Shown: positions 1 to 6,443 of the stretch, piece by piece
Position numbering within the stretch: the first letter of the stretch is position 1
Layout: every line of letters starts with the position of its first letter
NCBI GenBank assembly: GCA_017989935.1
Contig: JAGNOY010000101.1
Span: forward strand, 1 to 7,071
Reading direction: 5' to 3'
From: Chitinophagaceae bacterium
GTDB taxonomy: Bacteria; Bacteroidota; Bacteroidia; Chitinophagales; Chitinophagaceae
DNA length: 7,071 bases
Notes under the pieces: generated by a model
The model's input: only the letters and a program-made list of their open reading frames with translations
Database searches by the model: none
What the model was told of the DNA's origin: nothing
Program-made: the position numbers and the translations under genes

Positions 1-80
1 CGGCACACAGGCTTTTCGTTGCAAGTCCTCCCACGCCAGAGCGCGTGATGCGGGCTTTCCACTGCAATCCTTGCCGCAAT
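1..80 (-). repeat. Dispersed structured repeat, copy A (cut by window edge)
   Basis: Read on the minus strand, this element has a 30-base 5' arm (bases 80 to 51) and a 30-base 3' arm (bases 30 to 1). They match the arms of the copy at 6444-6560 at 28/30 and 29/30 positions. The 20 bases between the arms (31-50) are unrelated to the other copy, but they form their own hairpin: CACGC at 32-36 pairs with GCGTG at 43-47 around a six-base loop. The element ends also pair, CGGCA at 1-5 with TGCCG at 72-76, so the unit can fold as a long outer stem with a variable inner hairpin. The window probably clips one base of the copy. It contains no reading frame of note. It could be a REP-like or MITE-like intergenic repeat or a structured RNA element; the sequence alone does not decide. 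Confidence 0.8.
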
Positions 81-187
81 AACTTCCTAAAGGTATATTT
101 ATTTTCAATGTTTATCCGTTAAGCTACATAACGAAACTAATAAACTCAGTTGTCATCAATCTAATACCAAAATATTGAATAAAATCT

Positions 188-388
188 TCATAGAATATAC
201 GGCCTAAGATTCGAGGCAGCTAAAAATATTGAAATCGAAGCCAAACTTTTATCTACTGTTTGAGCACAAACGAATGTTGCTCTATGGAGAAAATCATTAA
301 GTGCGAGTTTGGATAAAAGTGGCGTAGATGAAATTATTTTTAAGCCAAGAATCTTCAGCCTAGACTTTTTGCTCAACTTTTGCGTCAT
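188..388 (-). CDS. Doubtful 66-residue ORF, no recognised family
   Basis: The frame runs from an ATG at 386-388 to a TGA at 188-190. The predicted product is basic at its N-terminus (MTQKLSKKSRLK) and moderately hydrophobic afterwards. It has no clear signal peptide, transmembrane helix or motif that I recognise. No convincing promoter is visible upstream, between 389 and the end of the neighbouring gene at 463. The opposite strand of the same DNA also carries a long, nearly open frame, so at most one of the two is likely to be coding. It is listed for completeness and could equally be a spurious ORF. Confidence 0.18.
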   Translation of the reverse strand: MTQKLSKKSRLKILGLKIISSTPLLSKLALNDFLHRATFVCAQTVDKSLASISIFLAASNLRPYIL

Positions 389-425
389 GGCAAAAGTGGA
401 AAAACAAACGGGTATCTTTACGGAT

Positions 426-437
426 AATCATATGATT
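426..437. promoter_or_regulatory. 12-bp perfect palindrome AATCATATGATT
   Basis: A perfect two-fold symmetric 12-mer lies 25 bases beyond the stop codon of the P-domain gene. It has no loop and no T-tract, so it does not look like a terminator. It could be a protein binding site, but AT-rich palindromes of this size also occur by chance. Confidence 0.2.
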
Positions 438-462
438 TTCGCTTGAATGATTTTCCCTTCAA

Positions 463-1590
463 TTACTTCTCCTTCATCAATTTCAAGACTTCTCTTCGAT
501 TACCGTAATGTAGATTTAGCAAATACATGCCCGTTGGTAATGAGCTCATGTTTATGTCTAGCTGATCTCCTTGGGTTCGTGTATCGAGTTGTAACATACT
601 TTTACCTTCAAGCGAAGTGATATTCGCATGTATCAAGGTATGATGCCAAGCAGTATTTTTTACTATAAAACTAGTTGAAAAAGGATTCGGATATAATACA
701 GTTTTGTTTTCTATAGATGAAACATGAGCTTGAGAAGTTGGTTTCAATGGACTGCAACCATCAGTTACTTCTGCTATCATAGCTCCACTTGCCATAGGTT
801 CAGCTAGCATATAATCATTTACAGTGATTGGTTCAAAAAGTATATACCCATTATTTGAATCTGCTTCTAAGGCTACATACACCGAAGGATCGAAAGTGAG
901 CACAGCATCTCCTTTTATCCAAGTATCTGATTCGGTAAGCGTTTGTGCATAATTGCCTGTAATGATAATATCAGTCGGACAGGGCGGTGGTGTGCCTGTA
1001 GTAATATTGATACTCCATCCTCCGCTAATTTCACCTGCATCGCCATCCGCGAAATCTTGTACAAAAAGTTTCCAATTGCCATTGGCAGAAAGGCCATTAA
1101 ATACTGAGGCTAATGTGGCGGTATTGCTTCCAAATGGTCCGGGTGTTTGATACGTATTGAATCCGGGTGGGGTAGGTGGTGCTGGACTATCAAACATATC
1201 CCAAAAGTATCCTGTAGGCTTGTAAGTACCATTGACATAAGTATTCACAGCTGAAAGTTGCGCAGGTGCTGCGTCTGAAAAAGTATAGGTTAAATTGCTT
1301 ACACCATACCCATCTGCAACGCCACTCTGCAACAATAGCGACTCGCCACTTGGTGCTTGAAGTAAAAGACTAACATCATGTACCCAGGGATGTGATAGTC
1401 CATTGATGGTCACTGTTATATTAGTAATCGCGCTAGTTGTTCCTGAGACTGAAATGACCGAAGGAAAAGGATTGGCTGCGGCATTGTCTAATATCGTAAT
1501 TAAATTAGCATTCGTATAGACTGTGGCTTGTGATGTGTTACTCAAAAGAATAAGCACCCACATGGAAAGAAAGTAGTAGGTTTTTTTCAT
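463..1590 (-). CDS. T9SS-exported P-domain protein with 3-coathanger-like domain
   Basis: A predicted secreted protein of 375 residues. It starts with a Sec signal peptide (residues 1-22, likely cleaved after SQA). A proprotein-convertase-type P domain follows at about 40-197. Its hallmarks are HPWVHDVSLLLQAPSG at 67-82 and the closing GNWKLFVQDFADGDAGEISG at 171-190, followed by GWSINI. Residues about 206-280 resemble the repetitive beta module called the 3-coathanger stack domain in Bacteroidota proteins. The last 75 residues are a type A T9SS sorting domain with YPNP at 300-303 and GMYLLNL near 354-360, so the protein should cross the outer membrane and be released or anchored at the surface. 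No protease catalytic domain precedes the P domain, which is unusual because P domains normally follow subtilisin-like or metalloprotease domains. The role may be binding or stabilisation at the cell surface (inference). The gene stands alone: 385 bases separate its start from the next minus-strand gene. Confidence 0.9.
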   Translation of the reverse strand: MKKTYYFLSMWVLILLSNTSQATVYTNANLITILDNAAANPFPSVISVSGTTSAITNITVTINGLSHPWVHDVSLLLQAPSGESLLLQSGVADGYGVSNLTYTFSDAAPAQLSAVNTYVNGTYKPTGYFWDMFDSPAPPTPPGFNTYQTPGPFGSNTATLASVFNGLSANGNWKLFVQDFADGDAGEISGGWSINITTGTPPPCPTDIIITGNYAQTLTESDTWIKGDAVLTFDPSVYVALEADSNNGYILFEPITVNDYMLAEPMASGAMIAEVTDGCSPLKPTSQAHVSSIENKTVLYPNPFSTSFIVKNTAWHHTLIHANITSLEGKSMLQLDTRTQGDQLDINMSSLPTGMYLLNLHYGNRREVLKLMKEK

Positions 1591-1975
1591 GTAGTGTTTT
1601 AAAAGAAGAAATATACAAATAAAGATAAGTGCAAATTAGATAAAGTCAAATTTAGCAGGGACAAACTTGGAAGAAAGCAAGACTAATATCTTTCATACCG
1701 AAAGCGTCAGGCTTGTAGGGTTGTTACGCTAAAAACGCGTACTACAAAACTCCAACTATTCGTGATGTTTCAAAATAACAAGTGTGCGAAATTTGTAATG
1801 CCTTTCTGCTATCGGCGGTTTTGTCAATAGCAAGAAAAATGATCTAATGTTGAACTTGTTTGAGATTTGTAATCTTGAAACTTTGAAGTATGAAGCTTTC
1901 AATTCTATAAAATAGAAGGATCAACATGACTTCTAAGACTATCGTAGAAAGGCAATGTAAATTATAAAACGGAGC
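1591..1975. other. Intergenic gap with small hairpins, no gene seen
   Basis: These 385 bases separate the end of the lipA operon from the start of the P-domain gene. I see no convincing coding sequence. Small inverted repeats include TGCTAT/ATAGCA (1807-1812 and 1827-1832), AGCGT/ACGCT (1703-1707 and 1726-1730) and TTGAAA/TTTCAA (1875-1880 and 1897-1902). None is followed by a clear T-tract, so no definite intrinsic terminator can be named for the operon. The part nearest 1590 carries the likely promoter of the P-domain gene. Confidence 0.5.
1647..1654 (-). promoter_or_regulatory. Candidate -7 box TAAATTTG of the P-domain gene
   Basis: On the minus strand this octamer matches the Bacteroidota -7 consensus TAnnTTTG and lies 56 bases before the ATG at 1590. 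A TTG at 1678-1680 could serve as the -33 element with a 23-base gap, at the long end of what is usual. The match is short and the DNA is AT-rich, so this is only suggestive. Confidence 0.3.
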
Positions 1976-2233
1976 TCAACCTAATTGTGTGAATCGAGAT
2001 CGGGTTTCGCCATTATTTCGTAATTTATGCTCTTTGCAATAGGCTATTAATTTATCTAAATCAATCACTTTTTTCTTTACAACAAATTTCAATTTTTGTA
2101 AGTCAGCTACTGTTTTGCAATATGATTGATGCCAATCTTCCCAATGTTCGTGTAGATTCTCTTTATCATCTACAATGGCCAAAAATCTAGGCCAATCTTT
2201 CTCGTTGTAAAAAGCAATTTTTATTTCAATCAT
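1976..2233 (-). CDS. Conserved hypothetical protein, 85 residues
   Basis: A small, soluble, charged protein without a signal peptide or membrane segment. It resembles from memory a family of about 80-residue uncharacterised bacterial proteins. The recognisable features are an N-terminal IEIKIAFYNEKDW beta-strand and turn (residues 2-14), the tryptophans W31 and W34 in HEHWEDWH, a second strand followed by DLDKLIAYC (58-66), and a C-terminal NNGETRSRF (73-81) where family members usually carry a similar NDGKARSQF-type segment. The biochemical function is unknown. The gene starts 25 bases after the 146-residue gene and points the same way, so it is probably the last gene of the lipA transcript. 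There is no strong Shine-Dalgarno sequence, which is normal for this phylum. Confidence is high that it is a real gene and low for any role. Confidence 0.8.
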   Translation of the reverse strand: MIEIKIAFYNEKDWPRFLAIVDDKENLHEHWEDWHQSYCKTVADLQKLKFVVKKKVIDLDKLIAYCKEHKLRNNGETRSRFTQLG

Positions 2234-2258
2234 GCCTTTAAAATTGAGTTATTTCAAA

Positions 2259-2699
2259 TCAACTTATTTTTGTAAACTTCATGTCAATGCTTGGTGAAAT
2301 TCCTAAACCAATGGTTAGCCCTGTAAATTTGTATTGCACAGAATTAATTGATTTTTGAATGGCATTGGCTTTGAACAGTGCTACTAGTATTGGATACAGA
2401 AAATTTTTGTTTTTATTTTCTTCTAATAGCTTTTCTTCATCAGCATCAGAAATATTTTCAACCTGATCTAAGCTAAGTTGTAATGTTGGCGGTAAAGATA
2501 AATTGATACTGATATTGGTGATGCTATAACCAGTTTGTTGAAATACTGAGCTAGCATTTTCAATTTCTTGCCAAGCCTCATTAATTTTTTCAATACCATA
2601 ATTTTTCATAGAATCTATTACATCAGTTTTAAGCAAACTGCCAACAGACTCTGTCATTTCATTAAATTTTTCTTTTGCTGAGTCTAAAAAATTTTCCAT
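2259..2699 (-). CDS. Uncharacterised 146-residue protein with duplicated beta-hairpin unit
   Basis: A soluble protein without a signal peptide. The N-terminal half looks helical (residues 1-55, EKFNEMTESVGSLLK and EKINEAWQEIENA). Residues 58-77 and 123-142 form an internal repeat on the pattern Y-x-(I/F)-T-x-(I/L)-(S/T)-I-x-L-x-(L/I)-x-P-(S/T)-(I/L), with five identities and conservative changes at most other positions. Each copy is preceded by a helix, so the protein appears to be two helix plus beta-hairpin units. The alternating hydrophobic residues with a Pro-containing turn could form an amphipathic sheet. The second helix (about 87-120) has a hydrophobic core, FLYPILVALFKA. I know of similar GY...lPP-type segments in uncharacterised bacterial proteins but cannot assign a function. 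It lies 16 bases after lipA on the same strand and is very likely cotranscribed with it. Confidence 0.75.
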   Translation of the reverse strand: MENFLDSAKEKFNEMTESVGSLLKTDVIDSMKNYGIEKINEAWQEIENASSVFQQTGYSITNISINLSLPPTLQLSLDQVENISDADEEKLLEENKNKNFLYPILVALFKANAIQKSINSVQYKFTGLTIGLGISPSIDMKFTKIS

Positions 2700-2715
2700 A
2701 TAAAAATTTGAGTAG

Positions 2716-3606
2716 TTATTTTCTTCCGCTAAATAAATGCTTTTCAGAATGATATGAAGATCGAACTAATGGCCCGCTTTCAACATGATCAAGTCCAATT
2801 TGATAGCCAATTTCTTTATACTCCGCAAATTCATCAGGGTGCACAAATCTCACTACAGGCAGATGTTTAGCAGTGGGTTGAAGATATTGTCCAATAGTTA
2901 CCACATCACAACCATTGTCAAATAGATCTTGTAAGGTTTGTACAACTTCATCTTTAGTTTCACCTAAACCAAGCATGATGCCACTTTTAGTGCGCATGCC
3001 ACCTTGTTTCAAGATACGAATTACCTCCATGCTTCGGTGATACTTTGCTTGTATGCGTACTTGTCGAGTAAGTCTTTCTGTGGTTTCGATATTATGCGAA
3101 ACTACTTCTGGGGCCACTTCAATAATTCGTTGAATATTTTCGACTTCTCCTTTGAAGTCGGGGATTAAGGTTTCTAAAGTTGTTGACGGATTTAGTGCTC
3201 TGACAGCTTTAATGGTATTCGCCCAAATAATGGATCCTCCATCTTTGATTTCATCTCGATCTACACTGGTGATTACTGCATGTTTCACCTTCATCAGGTA
3301 AATAGCCTCGGCAACTCGCTGCGGTTCATCCCAATCTAAAGGATCAGGTCTTCCTGTTGAGACTGCACAAAAACCACAAGATCGAGTACAAGTGTTTCCT
3401 AAAATCATAAAGGTTGCAGTGCCCTCTCCCCAGCATTCGCCCATGTTAGGACAATTGCCACTTTCGCAAATGGTGTGCAATTTATGTTTATCTACAAGTC
3501 CTCTTACATGTTTGTAGTTTTCGCCAATAGGTAATTTAACTCTTAACCAATCGGGTTTTTTGATTCGCTGATTTTCAGACGAAGGGGGTATTGTTCCACA
3601 TGACAT
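2716..3606 (-). CDS. lipA: Lipoyl synthase LipA
   Basis: A radical SAM enzyme that inserts two sulfur atoms into octanoyl groups carried on the lipoyl domains of pyruvate and 2-oxoglutarate dehydrogenases and on the glycine cleavage H protein. It acts in the cytoplasm. The 296 residues fit the family's usual length. The auxiliary [4Fe-4S] cluster, which donates the sulfurs, is bound by CESGNCPNMGEC (C47, C52, C58). The radical SAM cluster is bound by CTRSCGFC (C73, C77, C80). The C-terminal RSSYHSEKH (282-290) holds the conserved serine that coordinates the auxiliary cluster. Other family signatures are HKLHTICESGNCPNMGECWG (41-60), TSVDRDE and LETLIPDFKG. All key residues are present, so the enzyme should be active. 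The ATG at 3606 gives a short N-terminal extension before the conserved KPDWLRVKLP. No lipB or lplA is in the window; the octanoyl transfer step must be encoded elsewhere. Confidence 0.98.
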   Translation of the reverse strand: MSCGTIPPSSENQRIKKPDWLRVKLPIGENYKHVRGLVDKHKLHTICESGNCPNMGECWGEGTATFMILGNTCTRSCGFCAVSTGRPDPLDWDEPQRVAEAIYLMKVKHAVITSVDRDEIKDGGSIIWANTIKAVRALNPSTTLETLIPDFKGEVENIQRIIEVAPEVVSHNIETTERLTRQVRIQAKYHRSMEVIRILKQGGMRTKSGIMLGLGETKDEVVQTLQDLFDNGCDVVTIGQYLQPTAKHLPVVRFVHPDEFAEYKEIGYQIGLDHVESGPLVRSSYHSEKHLFSGRK

Positions 3607-3610
3607 GTTG

Positions 3611-3646
3611 CAAATGTACAGAAGTATTGATATTTACAGATACAAA
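3611..3646 (-). promoter_or_regulatory. Candidate lipA promoter, -7 box almost touching the ATG
   Basis: On the minus strand TACATTTG at 3618-3611 matches the -7 consensus TAnnTTTG exactly and ends only four bases before the lipA ATG. An upstream TTTG at 3646-3643, part of the preceding terminator's T-tract, could be the -33 element, but its 24-base gap is slightly long. A start site 5-7 bases beyond the box would fall on or next to the ATG, implying a leaderless or nearly leaderless mRNA. Confidence 0.45.
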
Positions 3647-3670
3647 AAAAGACGCACTTTTTGAGTGCGC
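3644..3670 (-). terminator. Intrinsic terminator after the PA-domain gene
   Basis: On the minus strand GCGCACT (3670-3664) pairs with AGTGCGT (3658-3652) around a five-base loop CAAAA, with one G-U pair at the base. One C follows, then seven T residues (3650-3644). It begins 25 bases after the stop codon of the PA-domain gene and should end that transcript before lipA. The plus-strand reading lacks a T-tract, so the terminator is directional. Confidence 0.85.
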
Positions 3671-3695
3671 CATTTTAAATATTAAAAGTTGAGGA

Positions 3696-5537
3696 CTATT
3701 TTGCTACTACAAATTTTACTTGAGTTTTGCCTAAGTCTGTCACAATATTTACAAAATAATTACCTGCAGATAATTTGTTGGTGTTATAAGTAAATACATC
3801 AGATTTTACATTGTTACGTGTAGAAGTTGAAATTGTTTTACCAGTTACATCCATAATTTCATAACTCATTGTAGTTGTTTCTTTTTGCAATTTCACTGCA
3901 ATATTCACCACATCACTTGTTGGATTAGGATAAACTTTTACTTCACCATTGAAAGCTTCGAATTGTTTTACACTTTCTGGATCTTTAGATAAAACTAAAG
4001 CAATTGAAGGAGAACCTGCATTAGCAAATCCGCCACCAAACATAGTACCATTAAATAAAGGATTTCCTTCACTTAAACCAAAGTTTAAGTTAGCTGTGTA
4101 ATCAGAATAATAGTCTGCACCTATGGCGAAGTTTCCGTCACCACCAGGGATTTTAACTCTTAACCAGTATTTAGAATCTTGCTCCATCAAAATAGGTGCA
4201 CCAGGTGATGCAGGATTATTCATATTCATAGTTAATACTAAACCACCGATTGGCACGATATCAGATGCTGTTAAAATGTAAGAAGCATTACCTACTTCGA
4301 TTAATTCGGTGTTTGGATCAATTACGCCATTTGCGTCGCCATCTTCCCATTTAGATAAAGTCATTGCAACTTCTTGGCCAGTAAATAAAGAATCATCAAT
4401 TACACCTCTCATAACAACAACTTGAGATTTAAGTGCTTTTTGGTTTTTGTTTCTAAATTCAAAAACAGGCCCCCATTCTGTGTTTCCTGCAGCTACGTTG
4501 ATATAGCTATTGACAACCGGTTGATTTTTAGAGAAATCATAGTTGCATTTAGCATAGATAGAATCATTTACATGAAATTCATAAGCCCAATCATTGTTTT
4601 GGAAAGCTGTAGCTGTTTCTGGATTAGGAACAATATTTAGCATATTGGTCATTTTGTAAGTTCCTTTTGCAGCATCATTCATATCAAAGCCTTCTACCAC
4701 TGTATTTACTGTGTCAATGATGATTTGTAATAATGAATCTGTAGTTGCAACTGGAGTTGAAAAGGTCCATGTGATTGAGTTTGAATCTACAGGACTGAAA
4801 CCGCCCGAAATTAAACTTGGTCTAGAATCAAGCACACCTTTTTGGAACAAAGTGTCCCAAGACAAAGTACTAAAATTGTAAAAAACCGAACCAGAGAATA
4901 AACGGAATCTTTCGTCTGAATTTCCGAATTGAGTAGATAATTGGTGAACAGGAATTGCTTTAGCATCAGGGTGAACTGGGCCATCATTCATGAAGCCAAT
5001 ATCTCTTGGATTCGCTAAAGAATCAAATCTCCAACCTGTTAATGAAATCGTTACAGGAGTTCCTCCTACAATTTGTGTTTTCATGGCGTTTCCTGTTTGG
5101 TTCGTAACCATGATTACAGGGATAGTTACTGAAGCTCCACTTGCGCCACCGCCCATACCAGCAACACCTAAAAGGTTATTTACAATAATAACACCAACGG
5201 CTCCTGCATTTTGTGCAGCTAGAGCTTTAGCGCCAAATTCGCATCCACCTCTATAAACTAAGGCAAATTTTCCTGTAAAAGTACCCGGTGCATATGCTGT
5301 GCAACCTTCTGGATTTGAAGGATCATAACCAACAGTCATGTTTTCCCAGGCAGAATCAATACTTGATCCCCAAGGAGAGGTGCCGGCCATATCTGCTTCT
5401 TCGATAATTCGATACCCTGCGATTGCGCCTGGAGCATCAATTCTAAAACTAGAACGTCTAGCTTGTGCATTTACTGATGCAGTCATTCCCAATAGACATA
5501 ACATCAACAATGAAAGTGAAATGTAAGTTTTTTTCAT
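3696..5537 (-). CDS. T9SS-exported PA-domain protein
   Basis: A predicted secreted protein of 613 residues. The signal peptide is residues 1-24, likely cleaved after SVNA. A protease-associated (PA) domain covers about residues 60-168, with the core GKFALVYRGGCEFGAKALAA (89-108), AGAVGVIIVNN (111-121) and IPVIMV (139-144). PA domains usually sit inside or next to peptidases, where they act as lids or substrate-contact surfaces. Here I find no HExxH zinc motif and no obvious serine protease triad in the roughly 350 residues that follow, which look beta-rich. DGDANGVIDP near residue 400 resembles a calcium-binding loop. A type A T9SS sorting domain occupies about 526-613 (YPNP at 536-539, SAGNYFVNI around 590-598), so the protein should be exported across the outer membrane. 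It may be a non-catalytic adhesion or binding protein, or a peptidase of an unrecognised type. The gene is monocistronic, with its own terminator just downstream. Confidence 0.88.
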   Translation of the reverse strand: MKKTYISLSLLMLCLLGMTASVNAQARRSSFRIDAPGAIAGYRIIEEADMAGTSPWGSSIDSAWENMTVGYDPSNPEGCTAYAPGTFTGKFALVYRGGCEFGAKALAAQNAGAVGVIIVNNLLGVAGMGGGASGASVTIPVIMVTNQTGNAMKTQIVGGTPVTISLTGWRFDSLANPRDIGFMNDGPVHPDAKAIPVHQLSTQFGNSDERFRLFSGSVFYNFSTLSWDTLFQKGVLDSRPSLISGGFSPVDSNSITWTFSTPVATTDSLLQIIIDTVNTVVEGFDMNDAAKGTYKMTNMLNIVPNPETATAFQNNDWAYEFHVNDSIYAKCNYDFSKNQPVVNSYINVAAGNTEWGPVFEFRNKNQKALKSQVVVMRGVIDDSLFTGQEVAMTLSKWEDGDANGVIDPNTELIEVGNASYILTASDIVPIGGLVLTMNMNNPASPGAPILMEQDSKYWLRVKIPGGDGNFAIGADYYSDYTANLNFGLSEGNPLFNGTMFGGGFANAGSPSIALVLSKDPESVKQFEAFNGEVKVYPNPTSDVVNIAVKLQKETTTMSYEIMDVTGKTISTSTRNNVKSDVFTYNTNKLSAGNYFVNIVTDLGKTQVKFVVAK

Positions 5538-5565
5538 AATTCTTTAAATATTTTATAAATTTTAC

Positions 5566-5573
5566 CAAATATA
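5566..5573 (-). promoter_or_regulatory. Candidate -7 box TATATTTG of the PA-domain gene
   Basis: The octamer on the minus strand fits TAnnTTTG and lies 28 bases before the ATG at 5537, giving a leader of plausible length. No clear TTG or TTTG is present at the expected -33 distance, and the surrounding DNA is extremely AT-rich. The 123-base divergent gap 5538-5660 must also hold the promoter of the SIMPL gene on the plus strand, for which I see no clear match. Confidence 0.35.
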
Positions 5574-5660
5574 TAAAATATTTAACATTTAGGTCATATT
5601 TTGCAGTTATTGCGCCGAAAAAGTTATAATTTTTTAACTCATACCCAATAAATTATTTTT

Positions 5661-6392
5661 ATGAATAAAAATATGATGCTTCTTTTAGCATGTTTGATTG
5701 CTTTAATTTTTGCCTTTATACTTTCAAAAGCCTATACCTACAAGTTTAAACAAACCGAAGTGATTGCAGTAACAGGTGCGGCGGATACCAATTTTGTATC
5801 TGATTTGTGTGTTTGGAGTGGGAGCTTTTCTAGAACATCATTCAACATGCAGGAGGCTTATGATGCCTTAAAAAAGGATGAAGCTATTGTGATGGATTAT
5901 ATTCAAAAGCAAGGATTAAGCAAAAAGGAGATTACCACTTCGTCGATTAATACTGAAAAATTGTTTAATACCACTTATGATGAGAATGGCAGACAAACAG
6001 GCTCTGTGTTTAATGGTTATAAATTGTCTGAATCTATCTCGATTGAGTCGGGTGATTTGAAAAAAGTAGATCAAATTTCTAGGGAAATTACTCAACTGAT
6101 ACAACAAGGCGTCGAATTAACTTCCTCGTCGCCTAATTATTACTTTACTAAATTGGGCGATTTGAAAGTGGGACTGTTAGCTAAAGCCTCTGAAGATGGA
6201 AGAAAGAGAGCAGAAACTATTGCGCAGCATGCAAAAGCTGGTTTAGGTAATGTGAAAAAAGCTACCATGGGTGTATTTCAGATTACTGGACAAAATGAAA
6301 ATGAAGATTTTTCTTACGGTGGTGCTTTCAACACATCGAATATCAATAAAACCGCTACCATTACTGTAAAGATGGAATTCGGTGTTGAATAG
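5661..6392 (+). CDS. SIMPL-domain (DUF541, YggE-like) membrane-anchored protein
   Basis: A 243-residue protein of the SIMPL family (PF04402, formerly DUF541), found in bacteria as periplasmic or envelope proteins such as E. coli YggE, which is linked to oxidative stress tolerance. The name-giving mammalian member binds an IRAK-family kinase, but the molecular activity in bacteria is poorly known. Residues 4-24 are a hydrophobic segment acting as an uncleaved N-terminal anchor or signal. The SIMPL domain spans about 33-241. It opens with EVIAVTGAADTNFVSD and includes the helix with repeated A and D residues (64-82), the KKEITTSSINTEK strand (88-100), the typical YYFTKLGDLKVGLLAKASED segment (160-179) leading into a helix GRKRAETIAQHA (180-191), and the closing strand TATITVKMEF (231-240). 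The gene is divergent from the PA-domain gene and convergent with the polX-like gene, so it is probably a single-gene transcript. Confidence 0.92.
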   Translation: MNKNMMLLLACLIALIFAFILSKAYTYKFKQTEVIAVTGAADTNFVSDLCVWSGSFSRTSFNMQEAYDALKKDEAIVMDYIQKQGLSKKEITTSSINTEKLFNTTYDENGRQTGSVFNGYKLSESISIESGDLKKVDQISREITQLIQQGVELTSSSPNYYFTKLGDLKVGLLAKASEDGRKRAETIAQHAKAGLGNVKKATMGVFQITGQNENEDFSYGGAFNTSNINKTATITVKMEFGVE

Positions 6393-6443
6393 AAGAAAAT
6401 CATCTGCACTTTACTCATTTATAAGAGATGAATGCCAGTTTGT

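Larger units (their letters stand above)
81..462. other. Gene-poor stretch with ambiguous frames on both strands
   Basis: About 380 bases lie between the left repeat and the end of the P-domain gene, and no recognisable gene is present. The minus strand has a 66-codon frame (188-388). The plus strand has an almost open frame between stops at 180 and 444, broken once by a TGA at 261-263. Its second half (264-443) is 60 codons without a stop but has no early start codon. Its translation has a protein-like composition, for example the stretch DEIIFKPRIFSLDFLLNF. This could be a decayed gene, a conserved non-coding element or chance. Function is unknown. Confidence 0.4.

Noticed and set aside
1..80. 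CRISPR repeat or tRNA-like element
   Set aside because: There is no direct tandem repetition with spacers and no cloverleaf or anticodon arrangement. The unit is a single copy with a distant inverted partner.
915..1150. Open frames on both strands inside the P-domain gene (915-1097 minus, 953-1150 plus)
   Set aside because: They lie within the well-supported 463-1590 coding sequence in other frames, and their translations show no domain or signal.
1847..1967. Very short plus-strand frames (1847-1915, 22 codons; 1926-1967, 13 codons), the second with an AAGGA upstream
   Set aside because: They are too short to judge, and the composition is typical of AT-rich spacer. Shine-Dalgarno-like sequences carry little weight in this phylum.
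4422..5526. Three plus-strand frames (4422-4640, 4990-5256, 5338-5526) opposite the PA-domain gene
   Set aside because: They are antisense shadows of a gene with clear PA and T9SS domains, and no promoter or recognisable product supports them.
5916..6107. Minus-strand 63-codon frame opposite the SIMPL gene
   Set aside because: It overlaps the conserved SIMPL domain coding sequence and has no features of its own.
6400..6430. TCATCT/AGATGA inverted repeat after the SIMPL gene as a terminator
   Set aside because: The loop is about 20 bases, the stem is only six pairs and AT-rich, and no T-tract follows.
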